From Nocardioides sp. W7 (lineage in GTDB: Bacteria; Actinomycetota; Actinomycetes; Propionibacteriales; Nocardioidaceae): a stretch of 64,000 nucleotides of DNA. Made by a program: the position numbers and the translations under genes. The stretch covers positions 3,038,001 through 3,102,000 of the forward strand of contig NZ_CP095078.1 in NCBI RefSeq assembly GCF_022919075.1. Reading direction: 5' to 3'. The notes below the pieces were generated by a model. The model was not told the DNA's origin. It searched no databases and saw nothing but the letters and a program-made list of their open reading frames with translations. Positions 1 to 8,722 of this stretch are shown piece by piece (positions within the stretch are counted from its first letter, which is position 1; the number at the start of each line of letters is the position of its first letter).

Positions 1-1
1 C

Positions 2-352
2 ACGCACGACTGCTCGACGTGGGTCGCGGAGCGGGGCGACGGGCTGCTGCACGTCTTCGTGCCGCACGCGACCGCGGGGATCGCGATCCTCGAGACCGGT
101 GCCGGGAGCGACGACGACCTGCTGGCCGCCCTCGCGGACCTGCTCCCCGCCGACGACCGGTGGCGACACCGACACGGCAGCCCCGGCCACGGCCGCTCGC
201 ACGTGATGCCGGCGCTGGTGCCGCCGTACGCCACGGTCCCGGTGCTCGACGGCCGGCTCGCGCTCGGCACCTGGCAGAGCATCTGCCTGGTCGACCTCAA
301 CGTGGACAACCCCGACCGCGACGTGCGGTTGAGCTTCCTGGCGTCGGCGTGA
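2..352 (+). CDS. YjbQ/UPF0047 family protein, 5' truncated by window edge
   Basis: The frame is open from base 2, so the gene begins outside the window; 116 codons are visible. The segment GLLHVFVPHATAGIAI followed by an E-T-G and D-D-D-L-L stretch is the signature of the YjbQ (UPF0047) family, in which the conserved His sits in the H-x-T-A loop. Further on, GHGRSHVMPALVPP and GRLALGTWQSICLVDLN are the other family blocks. Members have been linked to a weak thiamine-phosphate synthase activity, but the physiological role is not settled. The stop overlaps the GTG of the next gene (GTGA), implying translational coupling. Confidence 0.85.
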   Translation, partial: THDCSTWVAERGDGLLHVFVPHATAGIAILETGAGSDDDLLAALADLLPADDRWRHRHGSPGHGRSHVMPALVPPYATVPVLDGRLALGTWQSICLVDLNVDNPDRDVRLSFLASA

Positions 353-924
353 GCGTGCTCGTGCGGCCCGAGGCCGCGGCGGACCGGGCGGCGGTACGCC
401 GGGTGGTGGCGGAGGCGTTCGGCGACGAGGGCCTGCTGATCGTCGAGCTGCTCGGGGCCCTGGACGCCGCCGGCCGGAGCCGGGTCGGCCTGGTCGCCGA
501 GCTGGACGGGGTCGTGGTCGGGCACGTGCAGCTGAGCCAGTCGTGGGTCGACGCCCGTGAGGCGCTGGTCGAGGTGCTGGTGCTCAGCCCGTTGTCGGTC
601 GCGCCGGCCGCGCAGCGGCGCGGGGTCGGCACGGCGTTGCTGGCCGCGGCCGTGGCTGCCGCGCGCGCCACCGGCGTACCGGCCGTGTTCCTGGAAGGCT
701 CGCCCGACTTCTACGCCGCACGCGGCTGGGAGCGGGGGAGCGCGCACGGCTTCACCCGCCCGTCGGCGCGGATCCCCGACGCCGCCTTCCAGGTGGTGGT
801 GTTCGATTCGCGCGAGCCCTGGATGACCGGACCGCTGGTCTACTGCGACCCGTTCTGGGCCCTGGATGCGGTCGGCCTGCGCGATCCGCTCCTGGCGGAG
901 ATCGAACGTACGTTCGATTCCTGA
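349..924 (+). CDS. GNAT family N-acetyltransferase
   Basis: A 191-residue protein predicted to transfer an acetyl group from acetyl-CoA to an unidentified amine. The acetyl-CoA pyrophosphate-binding motif is visible as AAQRRGVGTALLAAA (Q/R-x-x-G-x-G/A), preceded by the beta strand LSPLSVAP and followed by FYAARGWERG, the usual GNAT C-terminal strand-loop. I chose the GTG at 349 because it overlaps the stop of the upstream gene by four bases and is directly followed by VLVRPEAAADRAAVRRVV, a typical GNAT beginning. A longer upstream reading frame exists but only mirrors the upstream gene. The 3' end carries a LexA-like palindrome (902-917) that belongs to the next gene. Substrate unknown. Confidence 0.85.
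   Translation: MSVLVRPEAAADRAAVRRVVAEAFGDEGLLIVELLGALDAAGRSRVGLVAELDGVVVGHVQLSQSWVDAREALVEVLVLSPLSVAPAAQRRGVGTALLAAAVAAARATGVPAVFLEGSPDFYAARGWERGSAHGFTRPSARIPDAAFQVVVFDSREPWMTGPLVYCDPFWALDAVGLRDPLLAEIERTFDS
902..917. promoter_or_regulatory. LexA-type SOS box
   Basis: TCGAACGTACGTTCGA fits the actinobacterial LexA consensus TCGAAC-N4-GTTCGA without mismatch; the palindrome extends to 18 bp (901-918). It lies at the end of the acetyltransferase gene and 23 bases before the ATG at 940. It sits just upstream of a TAGCCT -10 element (927-932), where a bound repressor would block RNA polymerase. The match is seen directly; LexA control is inferred from the known consensus. Confidence 0.85.
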
Positions 925-926
925 GG

Positions 927-932
927 TAGCCT
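927..932 (+). promoter_or_regulatory. -10 element of a leaderless promoter
   Basis: TAGCCT, seven bases before the ATG at 940, with no ribosome binding site between them. The spacing fits transcription starting at the A of the start codon. Confidence 0.55.
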
Positions 933-939
933 GGGGGCC

Positions 940-1305
940 ATGTCCGTCGCCCCGCCCGGCTGGCCCGCCGGCGTCCGTCCGCCCGACGCCCCCGACTGGG
1001 AGCGCACGGCGGTCGACTGGCTGCTCGACCAGTGCCCACCCGAGTACCGCTCGTACGCCGTCCTGCGCCGGCACGCGCTGGTGCTGGCGAGGTTCGGGGT
1101 GCTGCACGTCGAGGCGTGCCAGGCCACCACCCGCCGCGCGCTCAGCGAGGCCCGCGCCGAGCTGCGGGACGTGGTCGGGCTCGAGGTCGTCGAGGCGGCG
1201 GTCCAGGCCTGGCTCGCCGAGGACGCGCGGCTGGCCGGCGTACGCCGCTCGGTCGGGCTGGTCGAGCAGGCGCTCCGGGGCCGGCGGTTCGCCGCACGGA
1301 TGTGA
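940..1305 (+). CDS. Small protein of unknown function, probably SOS-induced
   Basis: A 121-residue, mostly helical, charged protein with no signal peptide or membrane segment. I do not recognise a characterised family. Visible features are a W-E-R-T-A-V-D-W-L-L-D start region, a P-P-E-Y-R-S-Y-A-V-L-R-R-H patch and a C-terminal R-S-V-G-L-V-E-Q-A-L-R-G-R-R-F. The ATG is placed seven bases after TAGCCT and behind a perfect SOS box, so the gene is probably leaderless and DNA-damage inducible. It is a single-gene unit ended before the hairpin at 1325-1355. A role in DNA damage tolerance is only inferred from the operator. Confidence 0.75.
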   Translation: MSVAPPGWPAGVRPPDAPDWERTAVDWLLDQCPPEYRSYAVLRRHALVLARFGVLHVEACQATTRRALSEARAELRDVVGLEVVEAAVQAWLAEDARLAGVRRSVGLVEQALRGRRFAARM

Positions 1306-1324
1306 GGACCCGGTGTCGACCAAC

Positions 1325-1355
1325 GCCGAGTCAGCACTACTGGTGCTGACTCGGC
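1325..1355. terminator. 13-bp perfect hairpin (terminator or operator)
   Basis: GCCGAGTCAGCAC and GTGCTGACTCGGC pair perfectly around a five-base loop, 20 bases after the stop of the small gene. No T-run follows. It may terminate the upstream gene, as many actinobacterial hairpins do without a U-tract, or act as an operator for the MMPL gene at 1447. Confidence 0.5.
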
Positions 1356-1413
1356 ACTCCCGGCGGAGCTCCAGTGAACCTCCAGCCGGATCCCAGGACG
1401 GGGGGCGAAGGTC

Positions 1414-1432
1414 GGTCCGACAACATCGGACC
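1414..1432. promoter_or_regulatory. Inverted repeat before MMPL gene, operator candidate
   Basis: GGTCCGA-N5-TCGGACC, perfect over seven base pairs, ends four bases before the AGGAGA ribosome binding site (1436-1441) of the MMPL transporter. Its position suggests a repressor site in the transporter leader or a small leader hairpin. No cognate regulator is adjacent. Confidence 0.4.
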
Positions 1433-1446
1433 CCCAGGAGAATCCC

Positions 1447-3606
1447 GTGACCAGCATGCTCCACCGCCTCGGCAAGGGCGCCGCGGCGCACCCGTGGCGG
1501 ACCATCGCCGCGTGGCTGATCGTCGTGGTGGCGGCCGTCGCCACCTCGACCGCCTTCGGCGGCACGTTCCACGACGACTACGACATCCCCGGCGCCGAGG
1601 CCCAGGTGGGTGTCGAGCAGGTCCGGGACCACTTCCCGGCGACCGCCGCCGCGGGCAGCAGCGCCCAGGTCGTCGTCCACGACCCCTCCGGCGCCCCGCT
1701 CGCCGAGACCGAGCTCGGCGCGCTCTCCGAGCGGCTCCGGGCGATCGAGCACGTCTCCGACGTGAGCGCGCCGCGGATGTCCGAGGACGGCGACACCGCC
1801 CTCTACACGGCGACGTACGACGTCCCGGTCACCCACGACGACCTCGTCGAGGAGGGCCTCGACGTCCTCGAGGAGGCCATCGCCCCGCTGCAGGACGCCG
1901 GCCTCCGCGCCGAGCTCGGCGGCGAGCTCCCGACCAACGTGCCCGAGCCGCTGGGCGGCGTCGGCGAGCTGATCGGCGTGCTCGTCGCGCTGCTGCTCCT
2001 GGTGCTGGTGTTCGGCTCCGTCGTCGGCGCCGGCCTGCCGGTCGCCGTGGCGCTGACGGGCCTCGGCGTCGGCTCCGCGGGCGTCGCCCTGCTGGCCGCC
2101 ACCATGGACGTCAGCACCTCGGCCCCCACGATCGCCAGCATGGTCGGGCTCGGGGTCGGGATCGACTACGCGCTGCTGCTGGTGAGCCGGCACGTGGAGT
2201 TCCTCCGGGACGGTCACTCGGTCACCGAGGCCGCGGGCCGGGCCACGGCGACGGCCGGTCGCAGCGTGCTGTTCGCGTCCGCGACGGTGCTCGTCAGCCT
2301 GATGGGCCTGCGCCTGGCCGGGCTGCCGGTCTACTCCTCCTTCGGGTTCGCCACCGGCATCGCCGTGGTCGCCGTGATGGCCGCCGCGCTGACCCTGGTC
2401 CCGGCGCTCGCCGGGCTGGCGAAGTACCGGCTGCTCCCGCGTCGCGAGCGCCGCGGCGAGGCGCCCCGGGCCACGACGAAGCCTCCGCTCACGGCTCGCT
2501 GGGCCGCGACCGTCGGTCGTCGCCCGCTGCCGTTCGCACTGGCCGCGCTGCTGGTCCTGCTGGCACTCGCGGCGCCGACGCTGGCGATGCGCACCTGGCC
2601 GCAGGACGGCTCGAGCAACCCCGCGGACAGCACGACCCGCCAGGCCTACGACCTGGTGGCCGCCGAGTTCGGCCCCGGGGCGAACGGTCACGTCACCGTC
2701 GTGGTCGACCGGGCCGAGGTGGGCGACGCCGGGGTCGCCGCCGCCGTCGAGACCGTCCGGGGGACCGACGGCATCGTCGCCGTCACCGACCCGGTCGTCT
2801 CCCCGGACGGCGCGCTGGCCGCGTTCGACGCGGAGCCGTCGTTCGGCCCGACCGACGAGCGGACCCCCGGTCTCGTCGAGTCGCTGCGCGAGCAGCTCCC
2901 CGACGCCGAGGTGACGGGCCACCTCGCGCTGATGAGCGACGTCACCGTGATGCTCTCCGAGCGGATCTGGCTCGTGATCGCGTTCGTGGTCGGCGTCTCG
3001 GTGCTGCTGCTGGCGATGGTGTTCCGCTCGGTCGTGGTCCCGCTGAAGGCGGCGGTGATGAACCTGCTGTCGATCGGGGCGGCGTACGGCGTCCTCACCG
3101 CGGCGTTCCAGTGGGGCTGGGCCACCGACCTGCTCGGCCTCGACCACGAGCTGCCGATCTCGAGCTGGGTGCCGATCCTGATGTTCGCGATCCTGTTCGG
3201 CCTGTCGATGGACTACGAGGTGTTCCTGCTCTCGCGGATCCGCGAGGACTGGCTGCGCACGGGCGACGCCCGCGGCAGCGTCGAGCGCGGCCTGGCCGCG
3301 ACCGGCCGGGTCATCTCCTCGGCGGCCGCGATCATGGTCGTGGTCTTCCTCGGGTTCGCGAGCGAGTCCGTCGTCGTGGTCAAGATGCTGGGCTTCGGCA
3401 TGGCGGTCGCGATCGTGCTGGACGCGACCATCGTCCGGATGGTCCTGGTGCCCGCCACGATGGCGATGCTCGGTCGCTGGAACTGGTGGCTGCCCGGCTG
3501 GCTGGACCGCCTGCTCCCGACGATCGAGGCCGAGCCGGCCGACGACGAGAAGCTGTGGGACGAGCTGGACACGCTCGACGAGCAGACCCCGGCGGGTGCG
3601 CGATGA
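1447..3606 (+). CDS. MMPL/RND family transporter
   Basis: A 719-residue polytopic membrane protein of the MMPL branch of RND exporters, which move lipids or drugs using the proton gradient. It has the family's two-fold layout: an N-terminal membrane segment (around WRTIAAWLIVVVAAVA), an external loop, then a bundle containing GLGVGIDYALLLVSRHVEF, a second external loop, and a second bundle containing FGLSMDYEVFLLSRIRE. The two (G/S)xxxDY motifs hold the proton-relay Asp-Tyr pairs. The GTG start is preceded by AGGAGA at a good distance. The stop overlaps the next ATG (ATGA), so it is coupled to the hemerythrin-like gene. Cargo unknown. Confidence 0.9.
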   Translation: MTSMLHRLGKGAAAHPWRTIAAWLIVVVAAVATSTAFGGTFHDDYDIPGAEAQVGVEQVRDHFPATAAAGSSAQVVVHDPSGAPLAETELGALSERLRAIEHVSDVSAPRMSEDGDTALYTATYDVPVTHDDLVEEGLDVLEEAIAPLQDAGLRAELGGELPTNVPEPLGGVGELIGVLVALLLLVLVFGSVVGAGLPVAVALTGLGVGSAGVALLAATMDVSTSAPTIASMVGLGVGIDYALLLVSRHVEFLRDGHSVTEAAGRATATAGRSVLFASATVLVSLMGLRLAGLPVYSSFGFATGIAVVAVMAAALTLVPALAGLAKYRLLPRRERRGEAPRATTKPPLTARWAATVGRRPLPFALAALLVLLALAAPTLAMRTWPQDGSSNPADSTTRQAYDLVAAEFGPGANGHVTVVVDRAEVGDAGVAAAVETVRGTDGIVAVTDPVVSPDGALAAFDAEPSFGPTDERTPGLVESLREQLPDAEVTGHLALMSDVTVMLSERIWLVIAFVVGVSVLLLAMVFRSVVVPLKAAVMNLLSIGAAYGVLTAAFQWGWATDLLGLDHELPISSWVPILMFAILFGLSMDYEVFLLSRIREDWLRTGDARGSVERGLAATGRVISSAAAIMVVVFLGFASESVVVVKMLGFGMAVAIVLDATIVRMVLVPATMAMLGRWNWWLPGWLDRLLPTIEAEPADDEKLWDELDTLDEQTPAGAR

Positions 3607-4307
3607 GCGCCCCGGTCACCCAGGTGATGCTGCCCGGTCAGGTCGCCGCCCCCGAGGGGCCGGTCGACATGCAGACGATGTACGTCATGCACCACGGCTT
3701 CCGTCGCGACCTGCGCCGGTTCGCCGCGGCCGTCGCTGCGACCCCGGTCGCCGAGCGGGCGACCTGGGCGCTGCTGCTGGAGCGGTGGGAGGTGTTCGCC
3801 GAGGTGCTGCACCACCACCACAGCGGCGAGGACGCCGGCATCTGGCCGTGGCTGCGTGAGCGCTGCGGCGAGGATCACCTGGCCGTGCTCGACGCCATGG
3901 AGGCCGAGCACGGTGAGATCGACCCGCTGCTGGAGGCCTGCGCCACGGGCTTCCGGCGGCTGGCCGAGACCGCGGACGAGGACGCCCGCGCGGCGCTCGC
4001 CGTACGCGTGGTCGCCGCCCGCGACAGCCTCGGCCGGCACCTCGCGCACGAGGAGACCGAGGCGATCGCGCTGATCCAGGCGCTGATGACCCAGCAGGAG
4101 TGGCAGGAGCTGGACGAGCGGCACTTCAAGGACGACACGCTCACGCTGGGCAAGGTCGTCCGCCTCGTCCCCTGGGCGGCGTACGACGTGCCGCGCGACG
4201 TGCTCACCCGGGTGCTGGACGAGGCGGGATTGCCGTTCCGGGTCGTGTGGCTGCTGACCCGGCGCCGGTTCGCGAGGCGCGAGGCGCGGGCGTTCGCCTG
4301 GGCCTGA
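3603..4307 (+). CDS. Hemerythrin HHE-domain protein
   Basis: A 234-residue protein with a four-helix hemerythrin fold in its first two thirds. Candidate di-iron ligands are H31-H32 (VMHHGFRRDL), the HHHHSGEDAGIWPWL block, H/E in MEAEHGEIDPLL and HLAHEETEAI, matching the H...HxxxE...H...HxxxE/D pattern. The C-terminal third (about 160-234) lacks the motif and is basic. Family members sense or store O2, NO or iron. The ATG overlaps the MMPL stop by four bases, so both proteins are made from one message; why a transporter and an oxygen/NO-binding protein are coupled is unclear. Confidence 0.85.
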   Translation: MSAPVTQVMLPGQVAAPEGPVDMQTMYVMHHGFRRDLRRFAAAVAATPVAERATWALLLERWEVFAEVLHHHHSGEDAGIWPWLRERCGEDHLAVLDAMEAEHGEIDPLLEACATGFRRLAETADEDARAALAVRVVAARDSLGRHLAHEETEAIALIQALMTQQEWQELDERHFKDDTLTLGKVVRLVPWAAYDVPRDVLTRVLDEAGLPFRVVWLLTRRRFARREARAFAWA

Positions 4308-4323
4308 CGGCTCAGACCCTCTT

Positions 4324-7300
4324 CTAGAAGCCCCACCGGTCCCGCTCGCGGCGCAGCCACTGCGCGGCGAGCGGGATCTGCCACGTCTCGCACTGCTCGG
4401 CCGCCCGGTCGGCGTGCCGGGTCGCGAGGGCCCGCTCGCCGGTCGACTCGGCCGCCATCGCCAAGAACGCGTCCATCGGGCCCAGCGCGCTGCCGGACCC
4501 CGCCGCCAGGGGGCGTCCGGACAGGTGGGCGAGCAGCCCGTAGACCCGGGCGCCCAGGGTCGGGTCACCGACGTACAGGGCGACCTCACCGGCGAGGCCG
4601 CGGCCCATCGGCGTGAACCAGGTCTCCTCGGTGAGCGCTCGCTCCACCCCGTCTGCGTGGACGCGGAGGTACTCCCGGGCCTCCTCGACCCGGCCGACCC
4701 GGCAGTACATCGAGGCGATGGTGGTCGCGACCGGCAGCCAGGTGCTGCCCTCGATCGATGCGACCGCGGCCAGCAGCTCCTCCTCGCGGCCCTGCCAGAA
4801 CAGCTGGGTGGTGATCGAGCCGGCGATCGCCTCCTCGGAGCCGGTGATCGAGACCGTCTGCCCGATCCGGACCATGTCGGCGATCATCGCCTCGACCTCG
4901 TCGAAGCGGCCCCGCATCGCCAGCCACGGCACGTCGAGGGAGTCCAGGACCAGCTGGGCGTAGAGGTGCCTCGTGCGCTCCGCGGTCGCCCGGGCGAGCC
5001 GGGTGGTCTCGGTCATCTCGGCGACCAGTCCGAGCTCGCCCTCGGCGATCGCCTGGACGGTCAGGCCCGCGGCCTCCGACACCGGGTCGCCGAGCTCGCG
5101 CGCGAGGCGTACGGCGCCCGCGCCCAGCTCCCGGCGCAGCCCGGCCGTCTCCGCCCGCCACACCGCGATGGCGGCGTGCAGCCGGGCCCAGAGCAGCAGC
5201 TCGGGGCTGCCGAGGCGCTCGGCCATCGCGACCGCCTCCTCGGCGAGCGCCTCGCGCTCGGCCGGGGTCGCGCCGTAGTAGCTCTCCCCGGCCAGCGCCA
5301 GCATGGTGCGGCAGCGGCGCTCGTCGTCGCCGTCGGGCAGGGCGGCCAGGACCCGGCGCAGCGCGGCGACCAGGACCTGGTCGACCTGGCCGTGCGCCGA
5401 GGCCAGCCAGAGCGCCCCGGTGCCGGTCATGATGCCGGCCCCCACCAGCAGGTCGAGGTCGCCGACCTCCTCGGCGGTCTCCAGGGCCTCGTGGGCGACG
5501 TCGCGCAGCTCCAGCCAGCGACCGGACGACCGGAGCACGTCGGCGAGGACCACGAGCACCTCGAAGCGCTCCCGGGGGTGCGAGGTCGGGTCCTCGTCCT
5601 GGCCCCGCAGCGCGATCTCCAGCATCTCCAGCGCCTCGACGTACGCGTGCACGCTCGCGGCGGCCCGGCCGGCGACCGCGGCGGCGCGCCACGCCTCGGA
5701 CCGGTGCCGAGGTCCGGCCGCCAGCCAGTGCCGCGCGATCTCCGACTCGCGCCCGCGGCGGTCCAGGAGCGCGGTGGCCGCCCTCGCGTGCACCCGTGCG
5801 CGGCGGCTCTGCGGCAGCGTCGCGAGGGCGGTGTCGCGCACCAGGGCGTGGGTGAACCGGAAGCGGTCGACGCCGTCCTCGGTCATCAGGCCTGCCTCGA
5901 GCACCGGGTCGAGCCCGTCCAGGACGGCGTCCTCGTCCGTGTCGGTGGTCGTGGCGAGGACCTCGATGTCGAAGACCCGACCGAGCACGCTCGCCTGACG
6001 CACCAGTTCCAGGGAGGCCGGGTCCAGCCGGTCGAGCCGGCGCGCGACGACGTCGTGGACGGCGGCCGGCGGGTCCGCCTCGGCGACCAGGGCCCCGAGG
6101 TCGCCCCGCTCGCGCGCGAGCCGGGCGTACTCCACCAGGTAGAACGGGTTGCCGTCGGTCCGGCGGGTCAGCGCCTCCGCCTCGCCGGGCGTCGGCTCGG
6201 CGGCGGCGACCTCACCGACGATCCGCGCCGCGTCGTGCGAGGCCAGGCCGCGCAGGCGCAGGCGTACGGCGTGCCGCCGCGCGAGCGTCTCCACGACGTC
6301 GGCCAGCGGGCCGGTGGGCAGCGGGTGCTCGCGCCAGGTGGTGAGGACCAGCAGCCGGGCGGTCGGAGCGGGCGGGGTCTCGGCCAGCAGCCGGAGCAGC
6401 CGCAGGGTCGAGGTGTCGGCCCAGTGCAGGTCGTCGAGGACCAGCAGCAGCGGCTGCTGCACGGCGGCGGCCTGGACCGTGTCGACGATCCGCTGCCAGG
6501 CCCGGAAGGCCGCTCCGCCGTCGTTCTCGCCGGTGGCCGTGGGCACCTCGGCGCCGAGGTCGCCGAGCACGCTCACCCAGGGGTAGAGCGCGGGTGCCCC
6601 GTCGTCCTGCGAGCAGCGGCCCACGACCACCCGGGCACCGTGGGCAGCGGCGTGCGCCGCGAGCTCGGTGGTGAGCCGGGTCTTCCCGATGCCGGGGTCG
6701 CCGGTGAGGGTGGCGTACGAGACGCCCGCTCCGGCCACGGTCCGGTCGAGCAGGTCGGTCAGCGTCCCGAGCTCGGCGTCGCGCCCGACCAGCGGCCAGG
6801 GCACGGCCGGCGCCGCGAGGGCCGGGGCGGCCGGGGTCGTCGGAGGCGGGGCCGCCGGGGGTGCCGCGAAGGCGGCCGGCGCGGGGGTGGCGACCGGTGC
6901 GGTCTCCTGGTGCAGCACCTGCGCCTGCACGGCCCGCAGCTCCGCGCCCGGCTCCAGGCCGAGCTCGTCGTCGAGCAGGGTGCGGACCTCGCTCAGCACA
7001 CCGAGCGCGTCGGCCTGGCGCCCGGAGCCGGCCAGGGCGAGCGCCCGCAGCGCCCACAGCCGCTCGCGGAGCGGGTGGTGCCGGGTCAGCGCGTCGAGCT
7101 CCGCCGTCAGCGGCGCGTGCCGGCCGAGCAGCAGCCCGATCACGGCCCGGTCCTCCAGGGCCAGCAGCCGCAGCTCCTCCAGCCGGGACCGCTCGGCCGC
7201 GACCACCGGCGCGTCGCCGAGGTCGGCGTACGGCGTCGCGCGCCACAGCCCGATCACCTCCGCCAGCGTCGCGTGCCGCTCGAGCAGCGCGTCCTGGTCC

Positions 7301-7704
7301 AGGGGCGGGGTGCGCGGGTGCTCGGCGAGCAGGGCTACGGCCAGGGGAGCGGTCGCGGTGTGCGCGTCGGTGACCGCCCGCTCGAAGACCGCGGCGTCGA
7401 GGCCGTCCGGCGCCAGCCGGAGCGCGTACCCCGGCTGCTCGGTGACCAGCAGGGTGCCGCCGCCGCGGGTCGTGCGGTCCGGCTCCAGCACCCGGCGCAG
7501 CCCGGCGACGTACCCCTGCAGCGTCCCCGCCGCGCCGGGCGGGGGAGCACCGTCCCAGACCAGGTCGGTGATGGTGTCGATCGCGACCGCGCGGCCCAGG
7601 TGCAGGGCGAGCACGCCCAGCAGCGCGCGCTGCTTGGGACCGCCGAGGGGGACCGTGTCGGAGTCGTCCACGGCGGTGGTGGTGCCGAGGACGCCGATCC
7701 GCAT
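4324..7704 (-). CDS. AfsR/SARP-type regulator with BTAD and AAA ATPase domains
   Basis: An 1126-residue regulator. Residues 1-95 are an OmpR-like winged helix (MRIGVLGTTTAV, PLGGPKQRALLGVLAL, YVAGLRRVLEP, GYALRL); about 96-250 is a bacterial transcriptional activator domain with PLRERLWALRALALAGSGRQADAL and DDELGLEPGAELR. After an Ala/Pro linker an AAA module follows, with Walker A GDPGIGKTRL near 334-343 and Walker B LLLVLDDLHWAD. The rest is a long TPR-like helical array. Such proteins switch on secondary metabolism or stress genes. A TATCCT -10 (7712-7717, minus strand) lies seven bases before the ATG, so the mRNA is probably leaderless. Its 3' end faces the hemerythrin gene. Target genes cannot be named. 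Confidence 0.9.
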   Translation of the reverse strand: MRIGVLGTTTAVDDSDTVPLGGPKQRALLGVLALHLGRAVAIDTITDLVWDGAPPPGAAGTLQGYVAGLRRVLEPDRTTRGGGTLLVTEQPGYALRLAPDGLDAAVFERAVTDAHTATAPLAVALLAEHPRTPPLDQDALLERHATLAEVIGLWRATPYADLGDAPVVAAERSRLEELRLLALEDRAVIGLLLGRHAPLTAELDALTRHHPLRERLWALRALALAGSGRQADALGVLSEVRTLLDDELGLEPGAELRAVQAQVLHQETAPVATPAPAAFAAPPAAPPPTTPAAPALAAPAVPWPLVGRDAELGTLTDLLDRTVAGAGVSYATLTGDPGIGKTRLTTELAAHAAAHGARVVVGRCSQDDGAPALYPWVSVLGDLGAEVPTATGENDGGAAFRAWQRIVDTVQAAAVQQPLLLVLDDLHWADTSTLRLLRLLAETPPAPTARLLVLTTWREHPLPTGPLADVVETLARRHAVRLRLRGLASHDAARIVGEVAAAEPTPGEAEALTRRTDGNPFYLVEYARLARERGDLGALVAEADPPAAVHDVVARRLDRLDPASLELVRQASVLGRVFDIEVLATTTDTDEDAVLDGLDPVLEAGLMTEDGVDRFRFTHALVRDTALATLPQSRRARVHARAATALLDRRGRESEIARHWLAAGPRHRSEAWRAAAVAGRAAASVHAYVEALEMLEIALRGQDEDPTSHPRERFEVLVVLADVLRSSGRWLELRDVAHEALETAEEVGDLDLLVGAGIMTGTGALWLASAHGQVDQVLVAALRRVLAALPDGDDERRCRTMLALAGESYYGATPAEREALAEEAVAMAERLGSPELLLWARLHAAIAVWRAETAGLRRELGAGAVRLARELGDPVSEAAGLTVQAIAEGELGLVAEMTETTRLARATAERTRHLYAQLVLDSLDVPWLAMRGRFDEVEAMIADMVRIGQTVSITGSEEAIAGSITTQLFWQGREEELLAAVASIEGSTWLPVATTIASMYCRVGRVEEAREYLRVHADGVERALTEETWFTPMGRGLAGEVALYVGDPTLGARVYGLLAHLSGRPLAAGSGSALGPMDAFLAMAAESTGERALATRHADRAAEQCETWQIPLAAQWLRRERDRWGF

Positions 7705-7723
7705 GGATCGCAGGATAGGGCGC

Positions 7724-8722
7724 TCAGGGCACCGTGTCGGCGGATCCGATCCGCCATACCGCCAATCCGTGAAGTCCGATCTCGCCCGCGAGCCGGCGGC
7801 GCAGCTCCAGGGAGCGGCCGTCGGACCACCACACGACCGTCCCGTCGGACAACCGGGCCCGCCACTCGCCGGCCCGGGGGACCCAGACCGCGCGAGCGCC
7901 GTCCGCGCTGACCAGAGCCCGCGCCTGGGCGACGGTCAGAGTGCGCCCGCTGCCCCGTCGCGGCCACGTGTAGCCGTACCCGCCGACGCCCAGGTCCACC
8001 TGCGCGCGCGGGACCTGCGTGAGCAGCGCCGCCAGCGAGCGGCGCTGCCAACCCAGCGCGCCGATCGGCCCGGGGCCGCTCCAGGCCGGGCCGTGCTGGT
8101 CGTAGGCCATCAGCTGGACGACGTCGACGGTCCGGGCCAGTGCGGCGAGCCGGTAGCCGGCCCGGCGGTAGTCCTGCACCGAGGGGCGGGCGGAGACATC
8201 GATCGACACGATCCTCTCCGCCGGCATCCGCCGCTGCAGCTCGGCGGCCAGCCGGACCAGGCCCGGACCGTGCGCCGGCCGGAGCGCCTCGAGATCGAGG
8301 TTCACGCCGTCCCAGCCACCCGCCGCGACGGCCCGGGCCAGCTGGCGGGCGACCCGGCGCACGTTGGCCCGGCTGCGCAGCAGCCGGCCGGCCGCGCGGG
8401 TGTCGAAGTCGCCGAGCCGGTTGCTGTAGTTGCTCAGCAGCAGCTCCGAGCGCAGCCCCTCCCGGCGAGCCTGGCGGCCGAGGCGCACGCTGTCGCCCGG
8501 CGGCGGGTCGAGCCGCCTGCCGTCCGAGGTGATCGTCGCGCCGACGACGGTCAGCGTGCTGAGCCCCGGCACGTTCCGCGCCAGCACCCGGCGCGGCAGA
8601 TCGGGGAGGGCGTACCCGGTCACCGTGAGGCCGTCGACGGGCTCGGGAGCAGATCCGGCGTACGCCGGGAGCGGGGTGGTCGTCAGCGCGGCGACGATCA
8701 GGACGGCGGCGGCACGGCGCAT
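7724..8722 (-). CDS. Exported glycoside hydrolase family 18-like protein
   Basis: A 332-residue protein with an N-terminal signal peptide (MRRAAAVLIVAALTTT...AYAGS) and a GH18-type TIM barrel. The catalytic signature is WDGVNLDLE (137-145): D138, D143 and the general acid E145 are kept, while the second Asp of DGxDxDxE is Asn141. VVQLMAYDQHGPAWSGPG and GVGGYGYTW are the later barrel strands found in YaaH-like GH18 proteins, which act on peptidoglycan-type amino sugars rather than chitin. I prefer the ATG at 8722, seven bases after CAGGGT, over the GTG at 8731. It starts just upstream of the regulator gene and may share its neighbourhood only. Substrate unproven. Confidence 0.8.
   Translation of the reverse strand: MRRAAAVLIVAALTTTPLPAYAGSAPEPVDGLTVTGYALPDLPRRVLARNVPGLSTLTVVGATITSDGRRLDPPPGDSVRLGRQARREGLRSELLLSNYSNRLGDFDTRAAGRLLRSRANVRRVARQLARAVAAGGWDGVNLDLEALRPAHGPGLVRLAAELQRRMPAERIVSIDVSARPSVQDYRRAGYRLAALARTVDVVQLMAYDQHGPAWSGPGPIGALGWQRRSLAALLTQVPRAQVDLGVGGYGYTWPRRGSGRTLTVAQARALVSADGARAVWVPRAGEWRARLSDGTVVWWSDGRSLELRRRLAGEIGLHGLAVWRIGSADTVP

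Noticed and set aside
4414..7911. 1165-codon plus-strand open frame
   Set aside because: It is the complementary shadow of the AfsR-type regulator; the product is Gly/Arg/Gln-rich without domains, while the minus-strand frame has clear domains.
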